Assembly: GCA_030867875.1 (NCBI GenBank)
Contig: JAOWCC010000019.1
Coordinates: 37,801,976-37,865,975 of the forward strand
Length of the DNA: 64,000 nt
Reading direction: 5' to 3'
Source: Actinernus sp. WN-2022
Lineage: Eukaryota; Cnidaria; Anthozoa; Actiniaria; Actinernidae
The stretch's first letter is position 1. The number at the start of each line of letters is the position of its first letter. Below are positions 1 to 12,200 of the stretch, in pieces. A program made the translations under genes and the position numbers. Below the pieces are notes generated by a model that saw only the letters and a list, made by a program, of their open reading frames with translations, was not told where the DNA came from and made no database searches.

Positions 1-411
1 ATTTAAAATGTTTACATACAAAAAATACAGTTTATCGCTAGCAGTAGCACGCTCCGACGAAACATCTGGGTGCCACTGGTCTGACCTAAAGTTACAAAAA
101 ATACAGTTTATCGCTAGCAGTAGCACGCTCCGACGAAACATTGGGTGCCACTGGTCTGACCTAAAGTTACTCCGTACGCATTTAAAATGTTTACATACAA
201 AAAATACAGTTTATCGCTAGCAGTAGCACGCTCCGACGAAACATCTGGGTGCCACTGGTCTGACCTAAAGTTACTCCGTACGCATTTAAAATGTTTACAT
301 ACAAAAAATACAGTTTATCGCTAGCAGTAGCACGCTCTGACGAAACGTCTGGGTGCCTGACTGGACTGACCTAAAGTTACTCCGTACGCATTTAAAATGT
401 TTACATACGAA
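1..411. repeat. Tandem repeat, unit about 103 bp
   Basis: The core beginning TACAGTTTATCGCTAGCAG recurs near 25, 103, 205 and 307. Spacing is about 102-103 bp, with one shortened unit of 78 bp near the left edge. The array probably continues beyond the window. The open frame through it is only repeat translation. From 412 to 888 I see no gene or recognisable element. Confidence 0.85.
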
Positions 412-888
412 AATACTGGTTAGTATCACGATTCACTGATCACTTTGTTTACTTTTGAGACGCCAATATAACATGGTATTGCGTCTCAGAATACCAGCCT
501 CTGATTGGCTCTTGCGCGAGCCCTTGCAGTTACATGGGTTCCAGGTCAAGGTCAAAAGTCGTTTGTTCAACAGCAAGATTTCTACAATTTCACCTTCAAA
601 ACACTGTAAATTACAAGATAAGCATCATTCAATCCTAAAGGTAAGGTTGGCATTGTAGTTTCCGTCAGAAATCTAACACTCTTATTCGCTAAAAGTACAA
701 TTTTCATAATTTTTGAAGAGATTTCAAAACACGTCGCGAAAGTTTTCGCCACTCAAGCCGTGAAACCGTTGCCATAGATATACTAGGCGCCTTTTGAGAA
801 TTGAAATTACGATCAGAATAAGTTTGGTGCTTCATTCTCTTCTTTCTTTTGACAATTCCCGACTTAACTGTTGAATCGCGATACAAAA

Positions 889-1055
889 CTAATTGAGATT
901 TTGAGACGCGATACCGAATTATATTGCCGGCGTTGGAAGAAAATATATTATTCGTATTGGGCTTCGTCGCTGCGCGACTCCGCCCAATACGGAATATATT
1001 TTCTCCCAACTGGCTGGCAATATAATTCGGTATCGCGTCTCAAAATCTCAATTAG
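889..1055. repeat. Foldback hairpin element
   Basis: An arm beginning CTAATTGAGATTTTGAGACG at 889 is repeated inverted and ends at 1055; the match runs about 45 bp. The centre carries a second inverted pair (ATATATT...CGTATTGGG against CCCAATACGGAATATATT). It is MITE-like, and no coding is visible. Confidence 0.8.
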
Positions 1056-1076
1056 TTTATAATATTTGAAAAAAAA

Positions 1077-3566
1077 CTGCGTAAAATAACAAGCATAGTT
1101 GGTACCTCAAGGCGTACATGACAGAGAGATATTCTGTTTAGCAGGAGTTTTTACGCAGTTACAATAGCACCAATATTGTGCCCTCTTTAGGTTTTCTTTA
1201 GGTAATACACAGATCAAGAGTATATACAGTACCGCCTGGAATTATTGAAGCATTTACCGCGGTTTTACCGCGTCCAATGACCGCGGTAATACCGCGGTTT
1301 GACCTCAGAATGACCGCAGTATTACCGCGGTAATACCTCGGTAAAACTGCGGTAATACCTCGGTAAAACCGCGGTCAACTGCGGTAATTAGTTGCGTGAC
1401 CGCTGAGATTTGTATCACGCCGAATTTAGTGTGAAGATGTAGCAGTCATGATCACAAACGTGCGAGTTTGGCGCGATGACTCGGCGTTCTTTTCATTCTT
1501 TACTCAACACCGCTGTTAACTTTATAATCTTTTATTTTCGTTTCATTCAGAACTCTAACGGCGGGTAGAGAAGCACTCATCGGTGAAACTAAGACTTTAG
1601 AATCTTTTATTTTCGCTTCATTCAGGACTCAAACGGCGGGTAGAGAAGCACTCATCGGTGAAACTAAGACTTTAGAATCTTTTATTTTCGCTTCAAGTTA
1701 CTTCCGGCTCACTCGGTCAATTCGACCAACCCGAGTTGTAAACTTTATTCGGACTTTGACTAACTGAACTTTACGGCTCACTTTCGAACGGTACAGGAGG
1801 ACAACTGTAGAGTTTACTTCAGTTCAGTGAGTATAATCAGGCTAATAATGGCTCCGCTAAGAATAGAAATCCGATGCTTTGAACCCGGTTTGAATCGAAG
1901 GGTAATAAACGAAAGGAATGCGTTACTATAAATCGCACGTCTCAACTTCGGAAGTGTTCAATTTTGTAAACGTTATCCGTATATCCACAATAATATTCAG
2001 ATCCTTCAGCCTTCCAGTGCTTTGTAAAAGTCATTGCATAAAGTTTTCAAGTAAATTCGGACCATGCAGTTATCAAAATATCGTGAGCCGTAAAATAAAC
2101 AAAACAACGGATGCTCCCTTAGTTCCCAGACCGGCGGTGCGTGGCCCGCTTTAAAGCTTGACTCACTCCGCTGAGCGCAAAACATAACACCAAATAAACT
2201 TTTGCTTCAGTGTAGTTTCACATTTACGGCAGATCCTTGTCTTGTTACTAGTATTAAAAGGTTTCGGCAGAAATCATGGTAAATGTTTGTCTATTAAAAT
2301 CTCAACTCTTCTGAATTTCCACGTGCAATCAGTCAGGCGTGAACGTGTCAATTCATTTTTTACAGAACATCAACAGAGTTTTGAAGCAACGTTTGTCATA
2401 TTGAAAGACATGCAAAAACTTCTATACTCTTACCAGAAAACTTCTACTGGGAAAGTGCAATTCCTTTTGAATTAAAAGAGCTTTAATGCATCGGATCAGA
2501 TCAGTCAGTTCGCGTAAATGGAAATTAATTGCGCCCCCGCGGTATTAATGTGTCAGAAATGAGACACGCGTCTGGCTGACAGTTCACGATTGACGGGGAC
2601 TTTTATTAAGAATCTTGACTTTTTGACGCCTCTGGCACGCAGGTTATTTACCAAAACCATCTTACTGTACGTTTGTAAAAATGTTTGTCATGAATTCGAA
2701 TTTGTCACGCGTTAATCCTAGTGAAAGAAAGGTTAAAATACAAAACTGGGCAATGAACACGAACGCTTGCGATCACGAAATTTCGATCACGAAATTTCGG
2801 ATCACGATATTTCGATAACCTGGTCTGAATTTTCGTTCGACAATAAACGAAATATCGTCGAAATGTCGCTCGCAGGTTGGCGATATTTCGCCTTGGCATT
2901 CGAATTTTCGCGTATCTGATGGATTCTTCGTCGAAATTTCGAACGAACAAAGAGCGAAATTCGTCGAAATGCAGTACGTTTGCATGACTTTTGCACAATA
3001 CTGTAGTATTGTGTCATGACCGCGGATTTTGACCGCGGCTTTCATTGCGGTGAATAATTTGACCGCGGTAAAACCTCGTCCATGGTGCGGTAATACCGCG
3101 TCCAATGACCGCGGTATTACCGCGGTTTGACCGCGACCCGATGCTTCAATAATTCCAGGCGGTACTGTATGATAAATTTCAGGAAATATTATTAATTTAG
3201 AAAATGGTAATTGTACAGTATATAATAATTATTGTTTTAAAACGGAAACGCCGAATGGCCGCATTACAATACAAAGCTGGGTTAATTGGAAAAACAACCT
3301 GCGTAAAATAACAAGCATAGTTGGTACCTCAAGGCGTTCCTGACAGAGAGATATTCTGTTTAACAGGAGTTTTTACGCAGTTATAATAGCACCAATATTG
3401 TGCCCTCTTTAGGTTTTCTTTAGGTAATACACAGATCAAGAGAATACATGTATATGATAAATTTCAGGAAATATTATTAATTTAGAAAATGGTAATTGTA
3501 CAGTATAATAATTATTGTTTCAAAACGAAAACGCCGAATGGCCGCATTACAATACAAAGCTGGGTT
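1077..3566. repeat. About 270-bp tandem duplication, left copy split by an insertion
   Basis: The left copy is 1077-1226 plus 3168-3286 and the right copy is 3299-3566. Both start CTGCGTAAAATAACAAGCAT and end near AATACAAAGCTGGGTT. The left copy is interrupted by the element at 1227-3167, whereas the right copy reads straight across the same site (TATATGATAAATTTC). Confidence 0.85.
1227..3167. mobile_element. Tc1/mariner-like DNA element with TA target, 1.94 kb, no intact transposase
   Basis: The ends are 27-bp terminal inverted repeats starting CAGTACCGCCTGGAATTATT (1227-1253 and 3141-3167). They are flanked by TA at 1225-1226 and 3168-3169, as expected of Tc1/mariner. Both ends continue into CCGCGGTAATACCGCGG-type short repeats (1254-1400 and 3010-3140). 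Inside are a 75-bp tandem pair (about 1540-1690) and a stretch rich in CGAAATTTCG (2770-2990). The short open frames inside (1918-2154, 2242-2475) match no transposase I know, so it is probably non-autonomous. The superfamily call rests on TA plus a CAGT terminus only. Confidence 0.75.
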
Positions 3567-4655
3567 TATTAGGTACGGATACTAGACCTAGGGCCCTTGC
3601 ACATGCTACGTATTGAATTCAATAAAATACAAAATAACAAATCTTACCTCCGTCTTTCCAGGTTTTGTGATCTGTGAGTTACTCACCGCCTGTCGTGTGT
3701 TTCCACAATACCCTTTCCGCAGTTTTAAAATTTAGGCCAGCCCAGCCAGGGCCCGCATCATCTCCACATAGTAGAAGAAGGATCTTCAATATAAATTAAT
3801 TATGAAAATGTTTTTTTCTTCACATCCTAGGCTTGAGATAGCTGGGTAACTGATAGCGCACCTCACGTTTACAAAGATCAGTTAGTGTTCTTAAACCATG
3901 GCTGTATAGCATTGATTGGCTCATACATATCTTTACCAGAAATGTCTTCTCAGAGAGTAGAGTATCCTGTCTGTATTATGGCAAATATCTTTCGTATTTA
4001 GAGCCGGATTGTGACGATGACGAGTCGACTGATCTCACTGGTTTCCCGCCAGAATAATTCGTTGTTGAGGTCAAAGGATATAGCACACTGTTTCATAGCC
4101 ATATCCGAAACAAGTATTTGTCGAAATTGAACGAGACATTTGATGCTGTAGTAGAATTACTCCAATCAGACCAAAGAATGAGACTAAAATGTCATCTTCA
4201 GAGGACGACTCTTGTTCTTCATACGGACGGCCATTTTCCAAATTGAATGGAATTACTTTTGCACTTTGGAATTATGTCCACCGGAAAACTCAAAGTGAGC
4301 TTGCACGTACCGAAGTATATTTGGGGTTTAATCCACAGATTCTGAAGCTGAGGATATATCCGTGACCGTCTGCCGCTAGTATCGAGCAGTTGTAAACTAC
4401 AAACAGTGCGGAAGGACAAAAGCCCTTCTTTGGCACCATGTCTAGAACGGTGATCTCGGGTTGCGAGAACCGGATTATGAATTTTAATACTGAATGCATC
4501 ACACTGAAATGAGTTTGAAATATAAAGACTATCATGACAGCTTTAGTCAGTTTCATTGACAGAACATAACACCTAACCTGACCACAACTTAATTACTTAA
4601 TCCTCGGGTGTACTTACAGTACAAACCCACTTGCGTCCTCTCATGGGCGGGTCCG
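3567..4655. other. No recognisable gene or repeat
   Basis: I find no convincing coding stretch or repeat here. Short open frames at 4219-4556 on the minus strand have no family signature. Confidence 0.5.
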
Positions 4656-5000
4656 GCCTTCGATTCAGGGTTCAAAGCATCAGATTTCTATTCTTAGCCT
4701 GATTATACTGACTGAAATGAAGTAAACTCTGCATGCAGTTGTCCTCCTGTACCGTTCGAAAGTGAGTCGTAAAGTTCAGTTACTCAAAGTCCGAATAAAG
4801 TTTACAACTCAGGTTTGTCGAATTGACCGAGTGAGCCGGAAAAAGTAACTTGATCTTGGACGGGCATCGAAATTTCGAAGGATCGACATTTCGAAGAAGC
4901 GAAGTTTCGTGCGAATATTCGCAGAGTACCAAACAAAATTTTGCAAGAAATTTCGCAGAGTGCAGCGAATTTTCGTGCTAACCTTTCGCAGAACACTGTA
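4656..5000 (-). repeat. Inverted copy of the interior of the 1.94-kb element
   Basis: The sequence at 4656-4851 is the inverted, diverged counterpart of 1692-1902: for example CCGAATAAAGTTTACAACTC against GAGTTGTAAACTTTATTCGG. The CGAAATTTCG-rich stretch that follows (4868-4990) resembles 2770-2990. It is probably a second, decayed member of the same family. Confidence 0.7.
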
Positions 5001-5030
5001 AACATTTTAGAAAGCCGTTTGCTTTTTTCG

Positions 5031-5299
5031 GCTATCTTTCCAACCCATGTACACGGCTTCCCAACTCGTGTACACGGCTTCCCAACTCGTTTACACGGCT
5101 TCCTAACTCGTTTACACGGCTTCCCAACTCGTTAACACGGCTTCCCAACTCATTTACACTGCTTTCCAACTCGTTTACACGGCTTCCCAACTCGTTTACA
5201 CGGCCTAGAAAGTCGTGTAAACGACTTGAAAACCCGTTTGTTAGTCGTTTATTTTACCCGTTTACACGGAAAGTCGTTATTGTACGTTTTCTGGTGTAA
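5031..5299. repeat. Minisatellite (21-bp) element with terminal motif
   Basis: About eight units of the form GGCTTCCCAACTCGTTTACAC run from 5045 to 5205. The right edge reads TTGTACGTTTTCTGGTGT, close to the terminal repeat of the element at 6992-7639 (GTGTACGTTTTCCCGTGT). This may be a diverged member of that element type with a different internal minisatellite. Confidence 0.6.
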
Positions 5300-5518
5300 G
5301 GTCACATATTAACACTCTTTGACAGTAGTCTTCACTTAATCTACATTAACGTAATATTATGTTTGTTCAGGCATGAAGCAGCTAACTACATTGTAACTAA
5401 TAAACCATTCTTTCAGTTAATTAAATAATTTATATGAGGGCAGGATTGGGTAGGAGGTGGGCCTACTATAAGGGGCAGTATATGTTACCAGACTGATGAG
5501 CCTTAACTACATTGTATG

Positions 5519-5906
5519 TACGGAGCCCTCTAAGGGCATGCACACTTTTGACTTTTGGTGCAAGTTTTGGTGCAATGCCACAGGTGAATTGCAGGCTCAT
5601 GTCATTCCAAAGGTCATCACGTTCGATGTTTCCAATCTCACATCCAGCAATTGGGATATAAGGCTTGAGAACTGTAGATGTGCAACAGAAAAGACAACAC
5701 ATTAAAACATTACTTCAGTTCACTAGTCTGCTCATGAGTAACCACGCTTGTAACATGGTCACATTTTGAGCCCACGATTTGTCGTTTTGGTACACCAAAA
5801 GATTGCACCAAGAGCAAAAAGTTGCACCAAAACTTGCACCAAAAAATGTTACACCACAAATTGCACCAAAAAGTTAAAGTGTGCACATCCCCTTAGAGGG
5901 CTCTGC
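5519..5906. repeat. Foldback (MITE-like) element
   Basis: The left arm GGAGCCCTCTAAGGGCATGC (from 5520) is matched by an inverted copy ending AGAGGGCTCTGC near 5905. Diverged TTGGTGCAAGTTTTGGTGCA-type repeats continue inward from both arms. It abuts the 5'-shortened SINE that follows. Confidence 0.7.
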
Positions 5907-5915
5907 AGACCACAG

Positions 5916-6131
5916 CTGTGGCCCAGGTTCGATGCTGGCATGCAGTGCCATGTGTAAGTTGAGTTTGTTGGTATCTCACCCTTGCTCCGAGGGTTTTGTC
6001 CAGGTCCTCACATTTTCCTTCCTCCACAAAAACCGACATGCTAAATTCCAATTCCATCTGTGGATTAGCCGGGTCCTGGCTTTGATCAGCCCCTATGGTT
6101 TTTTCAGGTCCTGTTAGAAATTCAGTTTTTT
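5916..6131 (+). repeat. tRNA-derived SINE, copy 1
   Basis: It carries the B-box-like CCCAGGTTCGATGCTGG and then the body shared by the four copies in this window: TTGGTATCTCACCCTTGCTC, then CATGCTAAATTCCAATT, then GTTAGAAATTCAG. The A-box part of the head is missing beside the foldback element. It lies just upstream of the first DIS3L exon seen here. Confidence 0.75.
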
Positions 6132-6182
6132 TCAATAATGTGGATTTTCTGGTATTATATGGCACAGGTGCATTTACTCCAG

Positions 6183-6249
6183 TATCTTGTGGTACTATCA
6201 TCACCTCGACGATAGAGTTCCTATTGTCATGGTAACAGAGTCTAAGCAG
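6183..6249 (+). CDS. DIS3L: DIS3L exon a (PIN-like region)
   Basis: The acceptor is TTTACTCCAG and the donor CAG|GTATGA. After one carried-over base it encodes [20 protein letters not shown] and two more residues, and ends in phase 0. It matches the 'WY...H...PIVMVTE' stretch of animal DIS3L. The acceptor's pyrimidine tract is weak, so the start is the less certain edge. Confidence 0.75.
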
Positions 6250-9200
6250 GTATGAATCACAAATGCTGACAGGTTTGCAAAATGCTTGTGCATCTCAGTC
6301 AGAAGCGGAAATCGTAGGAGCAGCTCTAAAATATGTTTCTGTATAGATTAAAGTTCAGAATAACCTTGACATATTGAAGAAAAGACTTAGCCTGAAATAC
6401 AGCTGCTTGCCCTCAGCTCATCTCAAGGGTTCACTCCCTGAACTATTAACAAAAGGTTTAAGAGGAAAATTGGAAGAGTTTTATTAGTATAGAGATCATG
6501 CTAACTTAATTTGGGGCTGGTTTATGATTGGTGCAAAATATCAAACTTGTTCTTTTTTGTAAAGAATAATTCTTTTAAGAATAAATTCCACCAAAGTGAA
6601 GCATGTGAGGGTGATTCGCTCAGATGCAGTTCATTTTGCAGTCCTACAATAATTATACATCAATGTAAGCTACATGTACATGTATCATCAATGTCAACAT
6701 GTAAAATAGTTGTTTTGTTAAGCACAGCACAATGTATATGACTGGCATGGTTATCTTGGAAGATTACTTTAATATATGTACATGTACTAGGTAAACAGTG
6801 ATTTTAGGTGTGGATTGAAGTGGGTTAATTAGTACAGCGAGTGTCAGAACATGTATGTTAATTACCATCTGGGTTTCATACAAGTTTATTAATACTATTT
6901 GGGATAATAATTATTACTACATGTATGCCAATTATGTACATCATGTAAAATACATGATTCCTTGTCTGATTTAAAGCATAATTGTGACCAGACACGGGAA
7001 AACGTACACTAACGATTATCCGTTAAACGGGCAAATGTAAACGGTTAGCAAACGCTTTTGCAGATCGTTTACACGCTTTGCCAGATCGTTAAAACGGGCA
7101 AGCAAATATTTCTAACGATCTTCCAAACCGTTTAAACGGTTTGGGTTGAAGAGCAAACGCTTTGCCAGATCGTTTAAACGGGCAAGCAAAAAATTCTAAC
7201 GATCTTCCAAACCGTTTAAACGGTTTGGGTTGAAGAGCAAACGCTTTGCCAGATCGTTTAAACGGGCAAGCAAAATTTTTTAACGATCTTCCAAACCGTT
7301 TAAACGGTTTGGGTTGAAGAGCAAACGCTTTGCCAGATCGTTAAAACGGGCAAGCAAAAATTTCTAACGATCTTCCAAACCGTTTAAACGGTTTGGGTTG
7401 AAGAGCAAACGCTTTGCCAGTTCGTTTAAACGGGCAAGCAAAAATTTCTAACGATCTTCCAAACCGTTTAAACGGCCGTTTGGGTTGAAGAGCAAACGCT
7501 TTGCCAGATCGTTTAAACGGGCAAGCAAAAATTTCTAACGATCTGCCAAACCGTTTAAACGGTTTTCAAAATCGTGTAAACGGATAGCAAACGGTTTAGA
7601 TCGTTTAACGGATAACCGTTAGTGTACGTTTTCCCGTGTGTGGTATATTCCCTTGACACTTATTTCAAATTTCATGTTCAAAGGGGCATTCTTAAAGTGT
7701 ATATATGGTCGACAGTTTATCATTAATATCAATTCTGCATCAAGTGAATAGTTGAATAGTAGAATATTTCTTGATTTGAGTGTTGCGTCTATGAGTTATA
7801 GAGGTTTCTGTTTCCAATATGCTAATGATGTGACGTAAAGTTGATGCAAATTCGGGAATTTACTGTCATTTATTTGTCCTTGTGAATGAAACCATTTTCT
7901 AATTTTGACAAAATATTTGGTAACATCACTGATATAAACCATCAAATATAACGTAGATGTTTACAAAAAGGTCATTCATCTCTACCAGCAGGTTTCTTGT
8001 ATAATAGATGAAGACTGGTTTGATGTCACTGGCTTGAATATAATTATTATAAATGTAAACCTCTAAAACTCATGGATGTAACACTCAAATCGAGAAATAC
8101 ATGTATTCTACTATTTAACTATTCACTTGATGTGAATAGTTAGATTTTAAGGTTTAAAATTAAATAATTATGCCATAAAAAAGGGTAAGGATTAGGTGTA
8201 TAAACTCTTTTAAATATGCCAAGTTTGTTTGACATTTTCAGGCTCCAAGTTGTACCTTAAAGGAAGATTGACTTGCAGAAATTTGCTAGTGAATTTTTTT
8301 TTCATTAATCTGCCTTACTAGCATTTATTTCAAGCTCTGTTAATATGTACATTTATGTACTGAAATGGGATAAACATCTGACGATTTTCATTTCTCTTTC
8401 AGACCATTGAGCTGTACAGTAATGAAACCCTTGGAATATTTGTAATGAGTCTTGAAGATTATCTGAATGATTTCTACTCCAATTACTCTGAAGTACAAGA
8501 CCTGTACGACTCACTAAGGGCTGTCTACAAAGAGACAGAGTCTCAAAGTAAGTTCACATTATTACATTTGTATAATATATTCTCCGGTTTCAGACCAAAA
8601 TGTAATTTTTCAGACCTGCATGACAACAAACATCTTTACTCCATTAATTCATGCACCACTTAAGGCCTTTAATGTATTATGACTAATGATACATATATTT
8701 TTCACCATGGTTTGTTCTCTTATTTTATTTTGAAAATCAATTGATGTCAAAATAACAAGAGAAATCAATGAACAGGTGTGATCTCATACTTCCATGTCAA
8801 GATCAGACCCTATTTCAGACTAAAACAGCTAGGAATCCCTTTGGGGCGGCATATACTGCATAGCTTATATACATGTACATGTATGGGAGTTACATGTACT
8901 TCCCTGGGATATTATCATGATATGAAGCTTATTAATATGTACATGTGAGTTGGTGAATTAATTACTTGTACTGTATAATATAGCCATGTATGATATGTTA
9001 AATGTTCTTACTGGCTAAAAAAGCGTGTTTTATTCTTTTAACATGCTTAATAAGAAACAGGTGTGAGCAATTATTTTCAGTTATTTGATTGCTTTAATCA
9101 CGTACATAAATCTAATATCATAAAGCAAATAAAGAAGCCTTAGTAATTTAAAAAATTAATACTCTAGTCATTTGGGAATACTTGAGAAATGTTTTCAGCA

Positions 9201-12200
9201 TGTGCCTTTGGTTTGTGCTTTCAACACAGGGCTCGAATTTTGCCTGCAAATGTGCATTTAAATGCTAGAAGATTTTTAATTTTGCGAGTGAAAGAAATTC
9301 TACTAGCAAATTTTTGTGAGTCAATCTTCTTAAGGTTCCAAAATGCACAACTTGGAGTCTGAAAACCTTGAACAAATTAATTGTTGCACATTGACAAGTG
9401 CATGATTAAAAGTGTGAAGCATCTAGACAGTGTAGCTAGTATATAGTGATGCAAATTCTATAGAAAACGCACATGCCTGACTCACAAAAAGTCACAAAAT
9501 TGCATAGTCTGATGAATTACATGTATTTGATGACTAGTAGTTTTGTTGATATTTTGCTAACAAAGTTATACATGTAAATACACGACTTTCATAATGGCCG
9601 CCTCCGGCCACCTCCTAATTTGCATAATTTGGGAGATAAATCTGTAGGGGAAAACCAATGCTACCACATGAAATATCACATTAAAACTAGTAATTGTTTT
9701 GAGTTTTGGAGCAATGTGGAAAATTGCTGTTGAGCTATGAGCATTTGTAATGCAGAAAAACATGTTAGCGAGGCTAGAAAGGCCTCCGTTGTTTTTCTCA
9801 TACAAATCTCTCTAATTTCAACTGGATGTAACTTCATTGCTTTATAAGCTACAGCACTCAACTTTCACAAGTTCACTAATGTCGACATGCTCTTTCACAT
9901 GGCAATGTTCATATTTTCTATACATGTGGATAAACTACCGAATCGGGAAATCACATATGCAAATTAGGAGGCGGCCATTATGAAAGTCGTGTATAGCGCC
10001 CATACATGTAAGTCTACAGTGGTGATTCCACTCTGAATCACCTGACTCCTCTCAGCCAATCAGCATGTACTCATGCAATTCAGCTGTGACTATGCGATTC
10101 TATAAAATATATTCTAGCATGCATGTACATTAAATATTTTGTATATTGTACTTCAAAGAAATTAAAGCGAAGGTCAGTGAACGTATAGAATATGATGAGT
10201 AGTGCCATTTCATTTTGCCAGTACTCTCGAGATTTTAGCTAGCTGTAAGCAGACATTAGCAAGTGGATTTAGAAGTTTTGTTCAAGCCCTGTCAACATTT
10301 CTCTCGTGTTCTCAATGCCCATCATCAGTGCATCATGTTGTACGACTCAGTGTAATGCATGCATGGCTTTTGCGTCTTTGTATGTATATATAGGGCTGTG
10401 AAGATGAGTTGGAAGAAAACACTTTGTTGTTGAAACATTCACCCCTTGTATATATTGATTATTTGATTCTATTCTTTCTTTCTTTCTTAAGTTGAAGAAT
10501 AAAATAGTCTATTATTAGTAATTATTATCATATGGCATCTGATGGTAATTTTTTGATGAGTCAGTGTCCATATCTTGACACATACAAAATTGAGTAAGTT
10601 GTAAATCTCTTCAAATTAAATCTCTTCAAATTAAAGTTACAGATCCTTTTTTTTTTCTTTTTGGACTCATGGCGTTGTACTTGGACCGTAAAGCAAGGGA
10701 AAACATTTGGTACATAATTTCTGTTATTTTATAGCCAGTGTTCATTCTAGAAATCAAACGAAGTGGGGCGTGTTCCATTGTAATTTAAATTTTGGGATAT
10801 TTGTTGTCATAGGAGACATTTTTTTCCAAACTTGATTGAAACAGAGCACAGATGTGAACAAGTGTCCCACGTAAACAAAGTTTTTGCGAAGGTTGGCAGT
10901 CAAAGCGGCGAACACATCGCAAAATCACGCCCTAGAATGGACAGTGAAAATAGCGAAGTAATTTTGCAAGCTTTGATTGGTCAATTTGATTGGTCAATTT
11001 GATTGGTCAATTTGATTGGCCAATTCGCGGTCCATAACTTCCCGTACCGAAAAGTATCTTTGGGCTTTTGCACTCAGTCTGTGAAAAAGTAGTCTCTGCT
11101 CGCCTGTTAGGAGTGATGTGCCCAAGTTAGGAGTGCCGTACCCAAGTTAGGAGTGCCGTACCCAAGTTAGGAGTGCCGTGCCCAAGTTAGGAGTGCCGTG
11201 CTTAAGTTAGGAGTGCCGTGCTTAAGTTAGGAGTGCCGTGCTTAAGTTAGGAGTGCCGTGCTTAAGTTAGGAGTGCCGTGCTTAAGTTAGGAGTGCCGTG
11301 CTTAAGTTAGGAGTGCCGTGCTTAAGTTAGGAGTGCCGTGCTTAAGTTAGGAGTGCCGTGCTTAAGTTAGGAGTGCCGTGCTTAAGTTAGGAGTGCCGTG
11401 CTTAAGTTAGGAGTGCCGTGCTTAAGTTAGGAGTGCCGTGCTTAAGTTAGGAGTGCCGTGCTTAAGTTAGGAGTGCCGTGCTTAAGTTAGGAGTGCCGTG
11501 CTTAAGTTAGGAGTGCCGTGCTTAAGTTAGGAGTGCCGTGCTTAAGTTAGGAGTGCCGTGCTTAAGTTAGGAGTGCCGTGCTTAAGTTAGGAGTGCCGTG
11601 CCCAATTTAGGAGTGCCGTGCCCAAGTTAGGAGTGCCGTGCCCAAGTTAAGGGTATCGTGGCCAAGTTAGGAGTGCCGTACCCAAGTTACGAGTGCCGTA
11701 CCCAAGTTAGGAGTGCCGTACCCAAGTTAGGAGTGCCGTACCCAAGTTACGAGTGCCGTACCCAAAATGCTTGTAATGTAAACCGGGTGTTTAAGTGTCT
11801 TGTGGACTTTTTTAGGTGCAGATCATGTCATCAAAGAGTACAAAGACTACCTACCCCTTGACGTCTTGGAAGCTGGTATCAAATCTGTAAGTAATGTGAG
11901 TTGCTGGACGGCTTACACAGTAATAATATTTGTAGGATTCAACCAAAAATGTACCATTGGGAAAAACTTTGTGATGAATGATTAAATTCAGTTGTCATTG
12001 CTGAGGATAATTATTTTGTTTGGTTACTTGATCATAATTGTTTATGATCTCATGTTGTTGTCTGTTAGGGTCGATATCACAGAGGTCGTCTGAATGTCAA
12101 CAAGCACAACTCCCAGGCAGAGGCGTTTGCACAGAAGCAACGGTATAAGTAATACCACATTTCCTCAAAGTGTCCCCTCAATTATTACCCCCTTTGAAAA

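Noticed and set aside
8445..8663. 72-aa open frame as an independent gene
   Set aside because: It is DIS3L exon b read through its donor site into the intron.
11108..11770. CRISPR-like array
   Set aside because: The 20-bp units are directly contiguous with no unique spacers, and the setting is eukaryotic; it is a satellite.
11658..11861. Open frame with repeated PSYECRTQ peptides
   Set aside because: It is translation of the 20-bp satellite running into a DIS3L exon in a different reading context, not a repeat protein gene.
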